A stretch of DNA of 64,000 nt from Methyloligella sp050110875 (GCA_050110875.1 CP188828.1:2480001-2544000); one strand, 5' to 3'. Positions 1 through 9,057 are shown, counted from the stretch's first letter. Notes: a model not told the origin generated them from the sequence alone. Translations and numbers: made by a program.

Positions 1-655
1 CGCTCTCCGGCTCGCCGTCGAACTTATCGCGGCCGACCGGCTCCTGGGGCTGAACCATCTGATCCGGCATAAGCGCACGGCTGCGGGGCGCATAGCTCTG
101 GGCGTACCCGTCCGCGCTCGGCGCGGCCTGGGGGACTGCAAAACCCCGCAGGTCTCTTTCTCCGGCGACAGGCGGTGGGGCGGGCCGAGTCGAATCGGAC
201 ATCGCATCATCTTCGGCCGCCGTTTTCGGCTGGGGTACGGGCGATGCGGCTTCCTCTTCACTCACGGGCTTTCCAGCGCCAATGTCTTCATCGGCAGCGG
301 AAATTTCGCGCTGGGCGACAGGTTCCCGCAAGCTTGGGTCGTGCCAATAGAGCCAGGTGCCGGCGCCGGCGATGAGCAATGTCACACATGCGGCGATCAG
401 CGGCTGGCGGTGAAGGGATGCCCTGCGGTGGGGCGGATTCCGATAGGTCGTGCTGTGCATCTTCAAGCTCCTGCGTGACGGCGGGGTTTGGGGGGCCGTC
501 TGCTGCTTGAGACGCGTTTCCACGTCCGATCCTTGGTCGGGATTCGGATTTTTTTCGTCGAAGCGCTGCAGCGCCGCCTCGATGGCGGACGCCTTCTTCT
601 TCGGCTGCGGGGTCTCGGGGAAGCGGACCATCTCGTTGTCTTTCTCAGGAGCCAT
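1..655 (-). CDS. N-terminal part of a membrane-anchored YfbK-like von Willebrand A protein (cut by window edge)
   Basis: An open frame starts at the ATG at 653-655 and runs off the left edge, giving 218 visible codons. Residues about 1-80 are polar and charged. One hydrophobic segment lies at about 85-104, followed by a Pro/Glu/Ala-rich stretch and then Tyr/Pro/Met-rich sequence (SYAPRSRALMPDQMVQPQEP). That layout, with a phrase like VGRDKF next, resembles the N-terminal region of YfbK-type proteins, whose VWA domain would begin beyond the window. The start overlaps the end of the upstream ECF sigma gene by 11 bases, so the two are probably translationally coupled, and a shared stress or envelope function is inferred. 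The VWA domain itself is not visible, so the family call rests on the leader and the context. Confidence 0.6.
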   Translation of the reverse strand, partial: MAPEKDNEMVRFPETPQPKKKASAIEAALQRFDEKNPNPDQGSDVETRLKQQTAPQTPPSRRSLKMHSTTYRNPPHRRASLHRQPLIAACVTLLIAGAGTWLYWHDPSLREPVAQREISAADEDIGAGKPVSEEEAASPVPQPKTAAEDDAMSDSTRPAPPPVAGERDLRGFAVPQAAPSADGYAQSYAPRSRALMPDQMVQPQEPVGRDKFDGEPES

Positions 656-1208
656 CTTTGCCGCTCCTTTCTTGTTTCAGCCTGCGGCGCGCCTGAAGCA
701 TGCGCCAGGAGACCGTGGATTCGGCCACGCCCAGCACGCTTGCGGCTTCCGCGTGGCTCATCTCCTCGCCGGCGACCAGAATCACGGTTTCTCGCAAGGG
801 CGGATCCAGGGCGGCGAGGTCGGAGGCGAGCCAGCTTCGCCGATAGAGGTCGCGACCATCGGGGCCGGGGGCGAGCTTGGCCAGGATCGCCGCGCCCTGC
901 ATCAGCCTCGCCCGTGACGCGGCGCGCCGGAAATGGTCGCGACAAGCGTTCAAAGCAACCCCGGTGAGCCAAGTGGTGAATTTGGCGTCACCGCGGAAGC
1001 TGGAAAGCTTGGTGACCAGACCGCAGCAGATCTCCTGGGCGATATCCTCGGCATCTTCGCGCGAGCCGGTGGCGCGCCAGGCGATCCGGTGGATGCGGTC
1101 GTAATGGCGTTCGAGAAGCGCGGCAAAGGCCGCACGGTCACCCTCCAACGCGGCCGTCACCAAAACGCTATCGCTCGGTTCGCATTCGATCGCTTCAGTT
1201 TCGGTCAC
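645..1208 (-). CDS. ECF-type RNA polymerase sigma factor
   Basis: The 187-residue protein has the two-domain layout of extracytoplasmic-function sigma factors. Region 2 is at about residues 20-85 (DAEDIAQEICCGLVTKL, with the FRG motif before the -10 recognition helix). A short linker leads to a region 4 helix-turn-helix at about 125-178 (SHAEAASVLGVAESTVSWRM, then a basic tail). It would direct RNA polymerase to a small stress regulon. The start is a GTG at 1206-1208. The gene overlaps the next gene, a YfbK-like membrane protein, by 11 bases. No classical anti-sigma factor with a zinc motif is visible beside it, so that membrane protein may carry the regulatory role (inference). Two adjacent cysteines in region 2 (ICCG) are unusual. 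Confidence 0.9.
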   Translation of the reverse strand: MTETEAIECEPSDSVLVTAALEGDRAAFAALLERHYDRIHRIAWRATGSREDAEDIAQEICCGLVTKLSSFRGDAKFTTWLTGVALNACRDHFRRAASRARLMQGAAILAKLAPGPDGRDLYRRSWLASDLAALDPPLRETVILVAGEEMSHAEAASVLGVAESTVSWRMLQARRRLKQERSGKDGS

Positions 1209-1405
1209 ATCCCGTTCCAGCGGTCATTGGGTCGCCCGTGCATCTGAGACAGTCGAGCCTCTGGACAATGAGACGCAAGAGAAAGCGTTGTCCTTGGCGC
1301 CGGACGAAAAAATTTTTGAACGGAGCGATGCGCACGGTAACTTGTCCCCGCCGGCGGAAGCGCGCGTAATCTCGATAGCCTCGAAAATCTTTCAGCGAGG
1401 CCAGA

Positions 1406-2221
1406 ATGGCAACGACCAGCCAATTGCGCCGGTGGTGGCGCAAATACGAGTGCAAACGCGACAGGATGGTCCGCATCGCGTTTTGCGAAGACAGTGTGCT
1501 CGTCGCATCTGAAGCCAAGGATGCTTTCGCCGCGCTGGCGGCGGTTCTCGACCGGCACGGTTATACGGTCCGCCCCGGCGACACGGATTCCTACAATTGC
1601 CGCGCCATCAGCGGCGGAAGCGGCAAAAGCCTCCATTCCTTCGGCATCGCCCTCGACATCAATTGGAACACCAATCCCTATCGCGATCATCCGGGGCAGC
1701 GGAACGTGCGCTATTCCGACAAGGCGACCCAAGAGGAGCGGGCTGCGGATGTGCGCGCCGGGCTGGCCGATACGGATATGACGCGCGCGCTGATCGCCGA
1801 CATCCTCGCCATCAAGACGGTGGACGGCGGCCACGTCTTCCAGTGGGGCGGCGATTGGACGACCCTGAAGGACACGATGCATTTTCAGATCGATCTGCCG
1901 CCGGATCGGCTTTCCGCCGGAATCGATACGTCGAGCGTCACGGGATCCGGGCCGGCGCGCCCTGCGCCATCGCCGGAGGGTTGCACCGCCGTTGCGTCCG
2001 CCGCTCCGCGGTATCGGGTGATTGCCCGTTCCGGTCTCAGATTACGGTCCGGCCCCGGCACGCGGTTCGGGATCCTCTCGGTGCTGCCGCGCGATACGAT
2101 CGTCTACCAGCTCGGCAAGACCGGCGCTTGGATGCTCGTCTCGCTGGAAACCGACGGGCTGGCCGACGGCCATATGCATGGCAGCTATCTGGAGCGCGAG
2201 ACCGCGCCGCGCGCCGCCTAG
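1406..2221 (+). CDS. M15-type D-Ala-D-Ala carboxypeptidase domain protein with C-terminal SH3b domain
   Basis: The 271-residue protein has a metallopeptidase M15 (VanY/endolysin-like) domain at about residues 25-165. Putative zinc ligands are His77 and Asp84 in SLHSFGIALDIN and His159 in DTMHFQ, preceded by the WGGDW motif typical of the family. A bacterial SH3 domain follows at about 200-266 (RSGLRLRSGPGTRFGILSVL), which usually binds peptidoglycan. The expected role is cleavage of peptide cross-bridges or stem peptides in murein. No convincing N-terminal signal peptide is present: the first 20 residues are basic with a WW pair, and Met21 is an alternative start. Export is therefore unexplained. 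An AGCGAGG ribosome-binding site precedes the ATG. Its stop codon shares the 4-base sequence CTAG with the stop of the convergent DJ-1 gene. Confidence 0.85.
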   Translation: MATTSQLRRWWRKYECKRDRMVRIAFCEDSVLVASEAKDAFAALAAVLDRHGYTVRPGDTDSYNCRAISGGSGKSLHSFGIALDINWNTNPYRDHPGQRNVRYSDKATQEERAADVRAGLADTDMTRALIADILAIKTVDGGHVFQWGGDWTTLKDTMHFQIDLPPDRLSAGIDTSSVTGSGPARPAPSPEGCTAVASAAPRYRVIARSGLRLRSGPGTRFGILSVLPRDTIVYQLGKTGAWMLVSLETDGLADGHMHGSYLERETAPRAA

Positions 2222-2931
2222 TTGGTGGCGGGCGCGGTCTTTTTCACCGCTTCCAAGGTAAGCTTGGCGGCCTCCGCCGAGGAGGCCGGGTTCTGGCCGG
2301 TGACCAGCCTGCCGTCTACGACGGCGAAGGGCTGAAAGTCGCCGACCTTCTCGAAATCGGCGCCGAGCTCCTTCAGCCGGTCCTCGAGCAGGAAGGGCAC
2401 CTTGTCCTGCAGGTCCACGGCGACCTCCTCGCTGTTGGTAAAGGCGGTGACCCGGCGGCCCTTCACGATCGGATCGCCGTCCTCGTCCTTGGCGTTCACC
2501 AGACCTGCCGGTCCGTGGCAGACGGCGGCGACGACTTTCTCTTGTCCCCACGCCTTGGTGAGAAGATCGGCCAGGGTCTCGCTCTTTGGCAGATCCCACA
2601 TGGTGCCGTGGCCGCCGGGGAGGAAGACGGCGTCGTATTTCGAGACATCGATCTCGGAGATCGGCTTGGTGTTCTCAAGAGCGGTGGAGGCTTTCTCGTC
2701 CGCCTTGAAGCGCGTCACGCTTTCCGGCGTGCCGCCTTCCGGCTCGAGAGAGCGCGGATCGATGGGCGCCTTGCCGCCTTGGATGGAGGCGAGGGTCACC
2801 TCGGCACCCTCGTCGACGAAGGCGTAGTAAGGCGTCGCCAGCTCCTCGAACCAAAGCCCCGTGGGCTCGCCGCCGGCTCCCATGGTGGCGCTGGAGGTGA
2901 GGATGATCAGGATATGCAGGGGGTTGGCCAT
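2218..2931 (-). CDS. DJ-1/PfpI (Hsp31-like) type 1 glutamine amidotransferase-fold protein
   Basis: The 237-residue protein has the class I glutamine amidotransferase fold of the Hsp31/YajL/PfpI group. The nucleophile elbow is AVCHGPAG with Cys138-His139. An acidic residue (Glu29 or Glu30 in LWFEEL) sits where family members place the residue that tunes the cysteine, and the oxyanion loop is LPGGHGTMWDL. Family members act as glyoxalase III, deglycase or holding chaperones against carbonyl and heat stress, and which of these applies here cannot be told. The length fits the Hsp31-like subgroup with an extended N-terminal half. It ends tail-to-tail with the M15 peptidase gene, sharing CTAG. A second DJ-1 member lies at 25763-26443 and belongs to a different subgroup. 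Confidence 0.88.
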   Translation of the reverse strand: MANPLHILIILTSSATMGAGGEPTGLWFEELATPYYAFVDEGAEVTLASIQGGKAPIDPRSLEPEGGTPESVTRFKADEKASTALENTKPISEIDVSKYDAVFLPGGHGTMWDLPKSETLADLLTKAWGQEKVVAAVCHGPAGLVNAKDEDGDPIVKGRRVTAFTNSEEVAVDLQDKVPFLLEDRLKELGADFEKVGDFQPFAVVDGRLVTGQNPASSAEAAKLTLEAVKKTAPATN

Positions 2932-3063
2932 GGGAGAGGTTCCTCGGATCGGTTTCGGTTCGGGCTGGCGTGATCTGACTTCCCTGATCTAGAAACGGCT
3001 TAAGCAAGAAACAAGGCGGCCAAAGGTCGTGGCCGATCGGTTGGCGGCCGGGCAGGGCAGGAT

Positions 3064-4167
3064 TTATCCTGCAAGCAGATCGAGCTGGGTGCGGGTTTCG
3101 CGGCCGGTCTCGCTGACGAGGCTGGAAAGGGTCACACCCAGCAGGCGGATGCCCTTCTCGCCGATAGGGGCGCGACGGACCAGGAGACAGCTGAGCCGAT
3201 AGAGCTCTTCCCGGGAGGCGACGGTCTGCAGCTGGGTCTGGCTGCGGGTGAGCTGCTGGAAATCGGCATATTTGACCTTCACGGTGACGGTGCGGCCGAA
3301 GGTTTGGTTCTTCACGCACCATTCCCAAACCTCGTCGGCGAGCTTGGCGAGGGCGGCGTCCACATCGGCCAGGACTATCAGATCCTCGGGATAGGTGCGT
3401 TCTGTGCCGGAGGATTTGCGGATGCGGTCGGGCTTCACCCGGCGGTCGTCCTCTCCCCGGGCGATACTGTAATACCAGCGGCCCGCCTTGCCGAAATGGC
3501 GGGTGAGCTCGTCCATCGCCATGGCCGCCAGATCGGCCCCGGTGAAGATGCCGAGTGCGTTCATCTTCCGGGTCGTGGCCGGACCGACGCCATGAAACTT
3601 CCCGACGGGAAGGGTTGCGATGAAGGCGAGCCCTTCCCCCGGCCTGATGACGAACTGGCCGTTGGGCTTGCGCTGGCCCGAGGCGAGCTTGGCGAGGAAC
3701 TTGTTGTAGGAGATGCCGGCCGAGGCGGTGAGGCCGGTCTCCTCGAAGATGCGCTTACGAATCTCGCGCGCCGTCTCCGTCGCCGTGGGGATCGCGCGGC
3801 GGTTTTCGCTGACGTCGAGATAGGCCTCGTCCAGGGAGGCCGGCTCGATCAGCGCGGTATAATCGGCGAAGATATCCCGGATCTCGCGGGAGATGGCCCG
3901 GTAATGATCGAAGCGCGGCTTGACGAAAATCAGGTCCGGGCATTTGCGCAAGGCCGTGGTGGACGGCATGGCCGAACGAACGCCGAAGACACGCGCCTCG
4001 TAGCTGGCCGCAGCCACCACACCGCGCGCCGCGCCATGACCGACGGCGACGGGCCGGCCCCGCAGGCTGGGATCGTCGCGCTGCTCCACGGATGCGAAGA
4101 AGGCATCCATGTCGATATGGAGAATCTTGCGGACGGCAGGTTTTCGCGCGGACTCGGACATGGTCAT
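3064..4167 (-). CDS. dinB: DNA polymerase IV (Y-family translesion polymerase)
   Basis: The 367-residue protein carries the Y-family catalytic motifs: HIDMDAFFASVE with Asp19, and SLDEAYLD with Asp113 and Glu114. These are the metal-binding triad of DinB. Palm and fingers occupy the first 180 residues, a helix-hairpin-helix thumb follows (VGKFHGVGPATTRKM), and the little-finger domain is at about 250-350. It performs low-fidelity synthesis past lesions. The N-terminus is about 11 residues longer than in the E. coli enzyme, and Met3 is another possible start. The usual C-terminal clamp-binding motif is not obvious: the protein ends ETRTQLDLLAG, where QLDLL is a plausible beta-clamp peptide. 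It is transcribed alone, divergently from the DUF763 gene. Confidence 0.96.
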   Translation of the reverse strand: MTMSESARKPAVRKILHIDMDAFFASVEQRDDPSLRGRPVAVGHGAARGVVAAASYEARVFGVRSAMPSTTALRKCPDLIFVKPRFDHYRAISREIRDIFADYTALIEPASLDEAYLDVSENRRAIPTATETAREIRKRIFEETGLTASAGISYNKFLAKLASGQRKPNGQFVIRPGEGLAFIATLPVGKFHGVGPATTRKMNALGIFTGADLAAMAMDELTRHFGKAGRWYYSIARGEDDRRVKPDRIRKSSGTERTYPEDLIVLADVDAALAKLADEVWEWCVKNQTFGRTVTVKVKYADFQQLTRSQTQLQTVASREELYRLSCLLVRRAPIGEKGIRLLGVTLSSLVSETGRETRTQLDLLAG

Positions 4168-4282
4168 CCGGCTATAGCACCAATCGGCAAAGGCCTCGCC
4201 CTGCCGGAGCGCTGGCAGGGGACGCCGGAATCATGATATTTCGTTCCTCATTCGTTCGCAATCTCGAGGCCTGGATTTAAGC

Positions 4283-5539
4283 ATGGCAAAACGCGCCGGC
4301 AGCGCCGATCTGCCGCTCCATAACGGGCGGGTGCCGCCCTGGCTCGGCCAGCGCATGACCAAGCTCGGCGCGGTGATCGCCCAGGCCATCGTGCACGAAT
4401 ACGGGCGCGACGCGTTTCTGCGCCGGCTGTCCCATCCTTTCTGGTTCCAGTCCTTCGGCTCGGTGATGGGGATGGATTGGCATTCCTCCGGCATCACCAC
4501 GAGCGTGATCGGGGCGCTGAAGCGGGGGCTCAACCCCATGTCCCACGAGCTCGGCATTCATGTCTGCGGCGGGCGGGGAAAGCATTCTCGCGCCACGCCG
4601 GGCGAGCTGCTCGGCATCGGAGAGCGTGTCGGGCTGGACGGGGCGGCGCTCGGCCATGCAAGCAAGCTGGTGGCCAAGGTGGACAGCGCCGGGGTGCAGG
4701 ACGGGTTCGAGCTCTATCTGCACGGCTTCATCGTCACCGATGATGGAAAATGGGTGGTCGTGCAGCAGGGTATGAACGGCGATGCGCGCCAGGCGCGGCG
4801 CTATCACTGGCTGTCAGAAGATTTGAAGAGCTTCGTCGATACGCCCCATGCGGCTATCGACGGCAAGAGCCAGGGCGAGATCGTCAATCTCACGGACGCC
4901 CGCGCCGAGGCCTCGCGGACCGGGCAGCTTTCGCTTTTGAGCGATTTCGGTCCCGACAGGATCGTTCGCGAGGTGGCGGCGCTGCGGCGATCGGCGGAGA
5001 CCCAACCGGCTCAAGCCACCCTGCCCCATCTCGTCATGCCGGCCCATCACGATGTGCGCGCCAAGGATGTCGTCCTGCGCCGGCTGCATGGCGCCCTCGC
5101 CGCGGCGGCCGATGCGGGTCCGACAGATTTCGCCGATCTTCTGATGGTGCCGGGCGTAGGCGCGCGGACGGTCTTCTCCTTGGCGCAAGTCGCGGAGGTC
5201 GTGCATGGCGCGCCTTGCCGCTTCTCCGATCCGGCACGCTTCTCATTGGCCCATGGCGGCAAGGACCGGCACCCCTACCCCGTGCCGACCCGCGTCTACG
5301 ACAAGACGCTGGCCGTGCTGCGAGATGCGTTGCACAAGGCCAAGCTCTGCAATGACGAACGGCTTTCGGCTCTCAAACGCCTGGATGCCCAAGCGCGGGC
5401 GTTGGAGCGGCGCGTGGCCGGACCGCCCTTCGACGACTTCGTCGCGGAGGAGCGCGGCCGGTCGCACGCCTATGGCGGGCGGAGCGTATTCGGTTGGGAA
5501 GAATCGCCAACCACACCACGAAGGAAGCAGCGCGCCTAG
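4283..5539 (+). CDS. DUF763 domain protein
   Basis: The 418-residue protein fits the DUF763 family (conserved uncharacterised proteins of bacteria and archaea) over nearly its whole length. The family opening is present (GSADLPLHNGRVPPWL), followed by SFGSVMGMDWHSSGITTSV and the glycine-rich GIHVCGGRGKHSRATPGEL. A mid-protein segment VVVQQGMNGDARQARRYHWL, rich in aromatic and basic residues, is also shared. The C-terminal third contains a short helix-hairpin-helix-like phrase (LLMVPGVGARTVFSLA), which is compatible with DNA binding. No enzyme activity is established for the family as far as I know. The gene stands alone, divergent from dinB, so a DNA-repair link is only a guess. Confidence 0.85.
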   Translation: MAKRAGSADLPLHNGRVPPWLGQRMTKLGAVIAQAIVHEYGRDAFLRRLSHPFWFQSFGSVMGMDWHSSGITTSVIGALKRGLNPMSHELGIHVCGGRGKHSRATPGELLGIGERVGLDGAALGHASKLVAKVDSAGVQDGFELYLHGFIVTDDGKWVVVQQGMNGDARQARRYHWLSEDLKSFVDTPHAAIDGKSQGEIVNLTDARAEASRTGQLSLLSDFGPDRIVREVAALRRSAETQPAQATLPHLVMPAHHDVRAKDVVLRRLHGALAAAADAGPTDFADLLMVPGVGARTVFSLAQVAEVVHGAPCRFSDPARFSLAHGGKDRHPYPVPTRVYDKTLAVLRDALHKAKLCNDERLSALKRLDAQARALERRVAGPPFDDFVAEERGRSHAYGGRSVFGWEESPTTPRRKQRA

Positions 5540-5683
5540 GGCACCCAGCGGATGCGTGTGGCCTTTTGCTCCGCTTGAACGACGTGCCGCAGACCCTATC
5601 TCGCCGAGCAGTGCTCTAGAAGTGGAACAGCAGAAGGGTTGCTTCACTTCTGTCCCGATCGATTCCTGAAAGGATTGCCGCTC

Positions 5684-6829
5684 ATGCCGACAGCCACCAA
5701 TCATTCGTCGCTGTTCGAACCGCTCACGATGGGCGACCTCACACTGCCCAACCGGATCGTCATGGCGCCGCTGACCCGGGCGCGCTCTACCTATCCCGGT
5801 CACGCCCAGACGCCGCTCCATGCCCTCTATTATGCGCAGCATGCGGGTGCCGGGCTGATCGTTTCCGAAGCGACCCAGATCAGCCAGGAGGGCCAAGGCT
5901 ATGCCTGGACGCCGGGGATCTTCACGGACGAGCAGGTGGAAAGCTGGCGGCTGGTGACCGATGCGGTTCACAATGCGGGCGGCCGAATCTTCTGCCAGCT
6001 CTGGCATGTCGGCGCGATCTCCCATCCGGTGTTCCAGCCGAATGGCGGGCAGCCGATCTCGTCGAGCGACTATCACCCGAAAGGCGATGCCTTCGTCGGC
6101 GACTATCATCCGGACGGCCCCATGGTGCCGTTCGAGACTGCGCGCGCCTTGAAGCGCGACGAGATCCCCAGGGTGATCGAGGATTACCGCCACGCGGCAC
6201 GCTGCGCGAAGCGGGCCGGATTCGACGGGATCGAGCTGCATGCCGCCAATGCCTATCTGATCGACCAGTTCATCCGAAGCTCGGTGAACAAGCGAGACGA
6301 CGAATATGGCGGCTCCCTGGAGAACCGTCTGCGTCTCCTGGTCGAGGTGGTGGACGCGCTGCGCGAGGAGCTGCCCGCGGACCGCATCGGCGTGCGGCTC
6401 TCGCCTGTGGGCGGCGCCGGCGGCAGCTACGACGACGATCCGGAGACGACCTATGTCGCAGCCGCGAAAGCGATCTCCGGCAAGGGGCTCGCCTATCTCC
6501 ATGTCGTCCGGCCAAACGGCCATACCAGCCAGGGCGCGGATATGCAGCGAGGCAACGCGCTTTCGAAGGCCATGCGCAAAGCGTTCGACGGAGTGTTCAT
6601 CGCCAATGGGGAATTCACGCCCGAAGAGGCGGCGCAATGGATCGAGGACGGCGGTGCCGACGCGATCGCGTTCGGCCGGCTCTACCTTGCAAATCCCGAT
6701 CTGCCGGAGCGCATCGCTTCCGGCGGCCCTTATAACGAGCCGAAGCCGGACCTCTTCTATGGCGGCGGGCCGGAAGGCTATGTGGATTATCCCACATTGA
6801 CGCGGACAGAGACCTCGCTCTCCGCCTGA
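5684..6829 (+). CDS. Old Yellow Enzyme family alkene reductase (NADH:flavin oxidoreductase, NemA-like)
   Basis: The 381-residue protein is an FMN-binding TIM barrel of the OYE family. Visible marks are FEPLTMGDLTLPNRIVMAPL at the N-terminus, the active-site region GIELHAANAYLIDQF, and SSVNKRDDEYGGSLENR, followed by a C-terminal phosphate-binding FGRLYLANPDLPERI. Members reduce activated C=C bonds of N-ethylmaleimide, enones or nitro compounds with NAD(P)H, usually as detoxification in the cytosol. The ATG at 5684 is chosen because AAAGGA lies nine bases upstream and the N-terminus then matches family length; a longer upstream frame lacks homology. A strong hairpin with a T-tract follows at 6861-6899. 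The gene appears monocistronic. Confidence 0.93.
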   Translation: MPTATNHSSLFEPLTMGDLTLPNRIVMAPLTRARSTYPGHAQTPLHALYYAQHAGAGLIVSEATQISQEGQGYAWTPGIFTDEQVESWRLVTDAVHNAGGRIFCQLWHVGAISHPVFQPNGGQPISSSDYHPKGDAFVGDYHPDGPMVPFETARALKRDEIPRVIEDYRHAARCAKRAGFDGIELHAANAYLIDQFIRSSVNKRDDEYGGSLENRLRLLVEVVDALREELPADRIGVRLSPVGGAGGSYDDDPETTYVAAAKAISGKGLAYLHVVRPNGHTSQGADMQRGNALSKAMRKAFDGVFIANGEFTPEEAAQWIEDGGADAIAFGRLYLANPDLPERIASGGPYNEPKPDLFYGGGPEGYVDYPTLTRTETSLSA

Positions 6830-6860
6830 CCGATTGACGACCGACCGTCTTGGAACCTAG

Positions 6861-6899
6861 GCCGGCCCTGCGAGCGATTCGCACGGCCGGTCTTTTTTT
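6861..6899 (+). terminator. Rho-independent terminator after the alkene reductase gene
   Basis: CCGGCC (6862-6867) pairs with GGCCGG (6885-6890). Inside it TGCGA pairs with TCGCA around a five-base loop, and a run of seven T follows within 6891-6899. It lies 32 bases after the stop codon. Confidence 0.92.
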
Positions 6900-6965
6900 A
6901 TCAGGAGCAATGCTTCGCTTGCCGCGTTATCGCTTCCTCACAAACGCCACGTAAGATGCGCGCCG

Positions 6966-7742
6966 ATGAAGCTCTCCATTCAATCCGCTCTCGATTACAG
7001 TTTCGACGAACCGACCGATGTGCTGCTCCAGCTGGAGGTGGCCGCCATTCCGGAGCAAACCATCGAGACGACCCATATCGATGTTCCAGCATGCGAGTAT
7101 TTCGCGCGGGTGCCGTCTCAGGACATGATCGGCGAGCGCATCTGGATTCGCACAGCCGGGCAATTGACCGTGGATTACCGGGCGACGGTGACGATCAACC
7201 GCCGTCTCGCCGATTTCGGCGATTTGCCTGTGATGCCGCCCCATCAGCTACCCGGAGAGGCCGTGCAATACATGCTGCCCTCCCGCTACTGCCCGTCGGA
7301 CCGGTTCAAGACTTTCGTGAACGCCGAGTTCGGCGCGATCGATGGCAGCGCCAAGGTGTTCGCCATGCGCGATTGGATCCACGATCATTTCAGCTATGTG
7401 CCGGGCTCCAGCACGACGGAGACCACGGCGCTCGACAGCTTCGTGCGGCGCGAGGGCATCTGCCGGGACTACGCCCATATGATGATCACCCTGACGCGGG
7501 CGGCGGGCATTCCGGCGCGGATCGCGAGCGTCTATGCGCTGGGCGTCAAGCCGCAAGATTTTCATGCCGTGGCGGAAGTCTTTCTAGGGGGCGAATGGCA
7601 CTTGATCGATCCGACCGGCATGGCGAAGGAAGACGGCATGGCGAAGATCGGCGTCGGACGCGACGCGGTGGACGTGCCATTCCTCACGGCTTACGGCGAT
7701 GCGACGCTGAACGGTCAGCGGATATCCGTCGAGCGGGCATGA
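6966..7742 (+). CDS. Transglutaminase-like cysteine peptidase-fold protein
   Basis: The 258-residue protein has an N-terminal beta-rich domain (about 1-100), which is the bacterial transglutaminase N-terminal region. The transglutaminase-like domain follows with Cys166 (EGICRDYAH), His200 (DFHAVAEVFL) and Asp215 (HLIDPTG) as the apparent catalytic triad. Proteins of this kind are cytosolic or membrane-associated and are thought to act as peptidases or amidases; the substrate is unknown. There is no signal peptide. It starts 67 bases after the terminator of the alkene reductase gene, so it is an independent transcript. Its 3' end faces the luciferase-like gene. Confidence 0.88.
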   Translation: MKLSIQSALDYSFDEPTDVLLQLEVAAIPEQTIETTHIDVPACEYFARVPSQDMIGERIWIRTAGQLTVDYRATVTINRRLADFGDLPVMPPHQLPGEAVQYMLPSRYCPSDRFKTFVNAEFGAIDGSAKVFAMRDWIHDHFSYVPGSSTTETTALDSFVRREGICRDYAHMMITLTRAAGIPARIASVYALGVKPQDFHAVAEVFLGGEWHLIDPTGMAKEDGMAKIGVGRDAVDVPFLTAYGDATLNGQRISVERA

Positions 7743-7897
7743 TACGCGGCTCTCAGGAGAATCAGACGACAGGCAGTTTCGTCTTCAAGTCAGCGCGCGA
7801 CTCCGTGCCGGAGCGTCCGCCTGTATCGAGCCGGCTGCATTCGCATCCCCACCGCGACCGATATCAACGCTCCTGGCATGCTTGGCCTGTCTCCAGA

Positions 7898-8941
7898 TTA
7901 CGCGGCCGATACTGAAAGCATCTCCCGGACCCTGGGCACGACCTCGGTGGCGTAGAGCTCGATGCATCGCATGAGCTTGTCGTGAGGCAGCGCACCGGCG
8001 GAGTATTTCAGGTCGAAGCGAGCGATGCCGAGCGCCTGGATGGTACGGGCGATCTTCTTCGCCACCGTCTCCGGCGACCCGACATTGAGCGCGCCGGAGT
8101 CGGCTTCAGCATCGAAGCGCGCACGCTCCAGAGGCGGCCAGCCGCGCTCCCGGCCGATCCGATCGAGCATGACCTTGTAATCGGGCCATAGCTCCTCGCG
8201 GGCTTGGGCGTCTGTGTCGGCGACATAGCCCGGCGAATGGACGCCGATGGGAAGCTGCGGCTTGCCGAGCTCCTCCAGAGTCTTGCGGTAGAGATCGACA
8301 TAGGGGCGGAAGCGGGCCGGGTCGCCACCGATGATCGCCAGCATCATGGGGAGACCGTAGCGGGCGGCGCGGACGACGGATTCGGGACTGCCGCCGACGC
8401 CGATCCAGGTCGGAAGCGACGGGGTCTCGATCTCCGGGAAGACCCGCTGGTCCGTCAGCGCCGCACGGGTCTCGCCCTCCCAGGTCACGGGACCGCCCTC
8501 GATCAGCTTGGTGAAGAGATCGAGCTTCTCGGTGAAGAGTTGCTCGTATTGGGAGAGGTCGTAGCCGAAGAGCGGGAAGGATTCGGTGAAGGAGCCGCGG
8601 CCGAGAATGACCTCGGCACGGCCGCCCGAGACCGCATCCAGCGTCGCAAAGCGTTGATAGACGCGCACCGGATCGTCGGAGGAGAGCACGGTGACGGCGG
8701 AGCCGAGCTTGATACGCTCGGTGCGGGCGGCGATGGCCGCGAGCGCCACCTCCGGCGAAGAGATGGCGAAATCTTCCCGGTGATGTTCGCCGAGACCGAT
8801 GAAGTCGAGGCCCAGGGAGTCGGCGAAGACGCCCTCCTCCACCACGTCGCGGATCACTTGCGCTTGATGTTTCCCGGTGCCGTCTGGCCCACGGGTCACG
8901 TCGCCGAACGTATCGAGGCCGAATTCGATTCTGTCGCTCAT
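7898..8941 (-). CDS. LLM-class (luciferase-like) flavin-dependent oxidoreductase
   Basis: The 347-residue protein is a bacterial luciferase-like TIM barrel that uses FMN or F420. Family phrases are visible: FIGLGEHHREDFAISSPEV, RIKLGSAVTVLSSDDPVRVY, DAVSGGRAEVILGRGSF and PTWIGVGGSPESVVRAARYG. Substrates of the group range from alkanesulfonates to aldehydes and cannot be assigned here. The ATG at 8939-8941 (MSDRIEFGLD) is preferred because the family begins there; the frame stays open 27 codons further upstream without homology. The gene is divergent from the MDR reductase at 9058, with about 116 bases between starts, so the two may be co-regulated. Confidence 0.92.
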   Translation of the reverse strand: MSDRIEFGLDTFGDVTRGPDGTGKHQAQVIRDVVEEGVFADSLGLDFIGLGEHHREDFAISSPEVALAAIAARTERIKLGSAVTVLSSDDPVRVYQRFATLDAVSGGRAEVILGRGSFTESFPLFGYDLSQYEQLFTEKLDLFTKLIEGGPVTWEGETRAALTDQRVFPEIETPSLPTWIGVGGSPESVVRAARYGLPMMLAIIGGDPARFRPYVDLYRKTLEELGKPQLPIGVHSPGYVADTDAQAREELWPDYKVMLDRIGRERGWPPLERARFDAEADSGALNVGSPETVAKKIARTIQALGIARFDLKYSAGALPHDKLMRCIELYATEVVPRVREMLSVSAA

Positions 8942-9057
8942 GGTTCGGCAGAGTTGGGGGGCGCGCCGATCTGTTACAAGATCGCGAGGGATCGGGACGG
9001 CGGCCGAGCGCGTTGGCCTCACTCACCCGATCGGATGCAAAGGATAGAGGCCACCCC

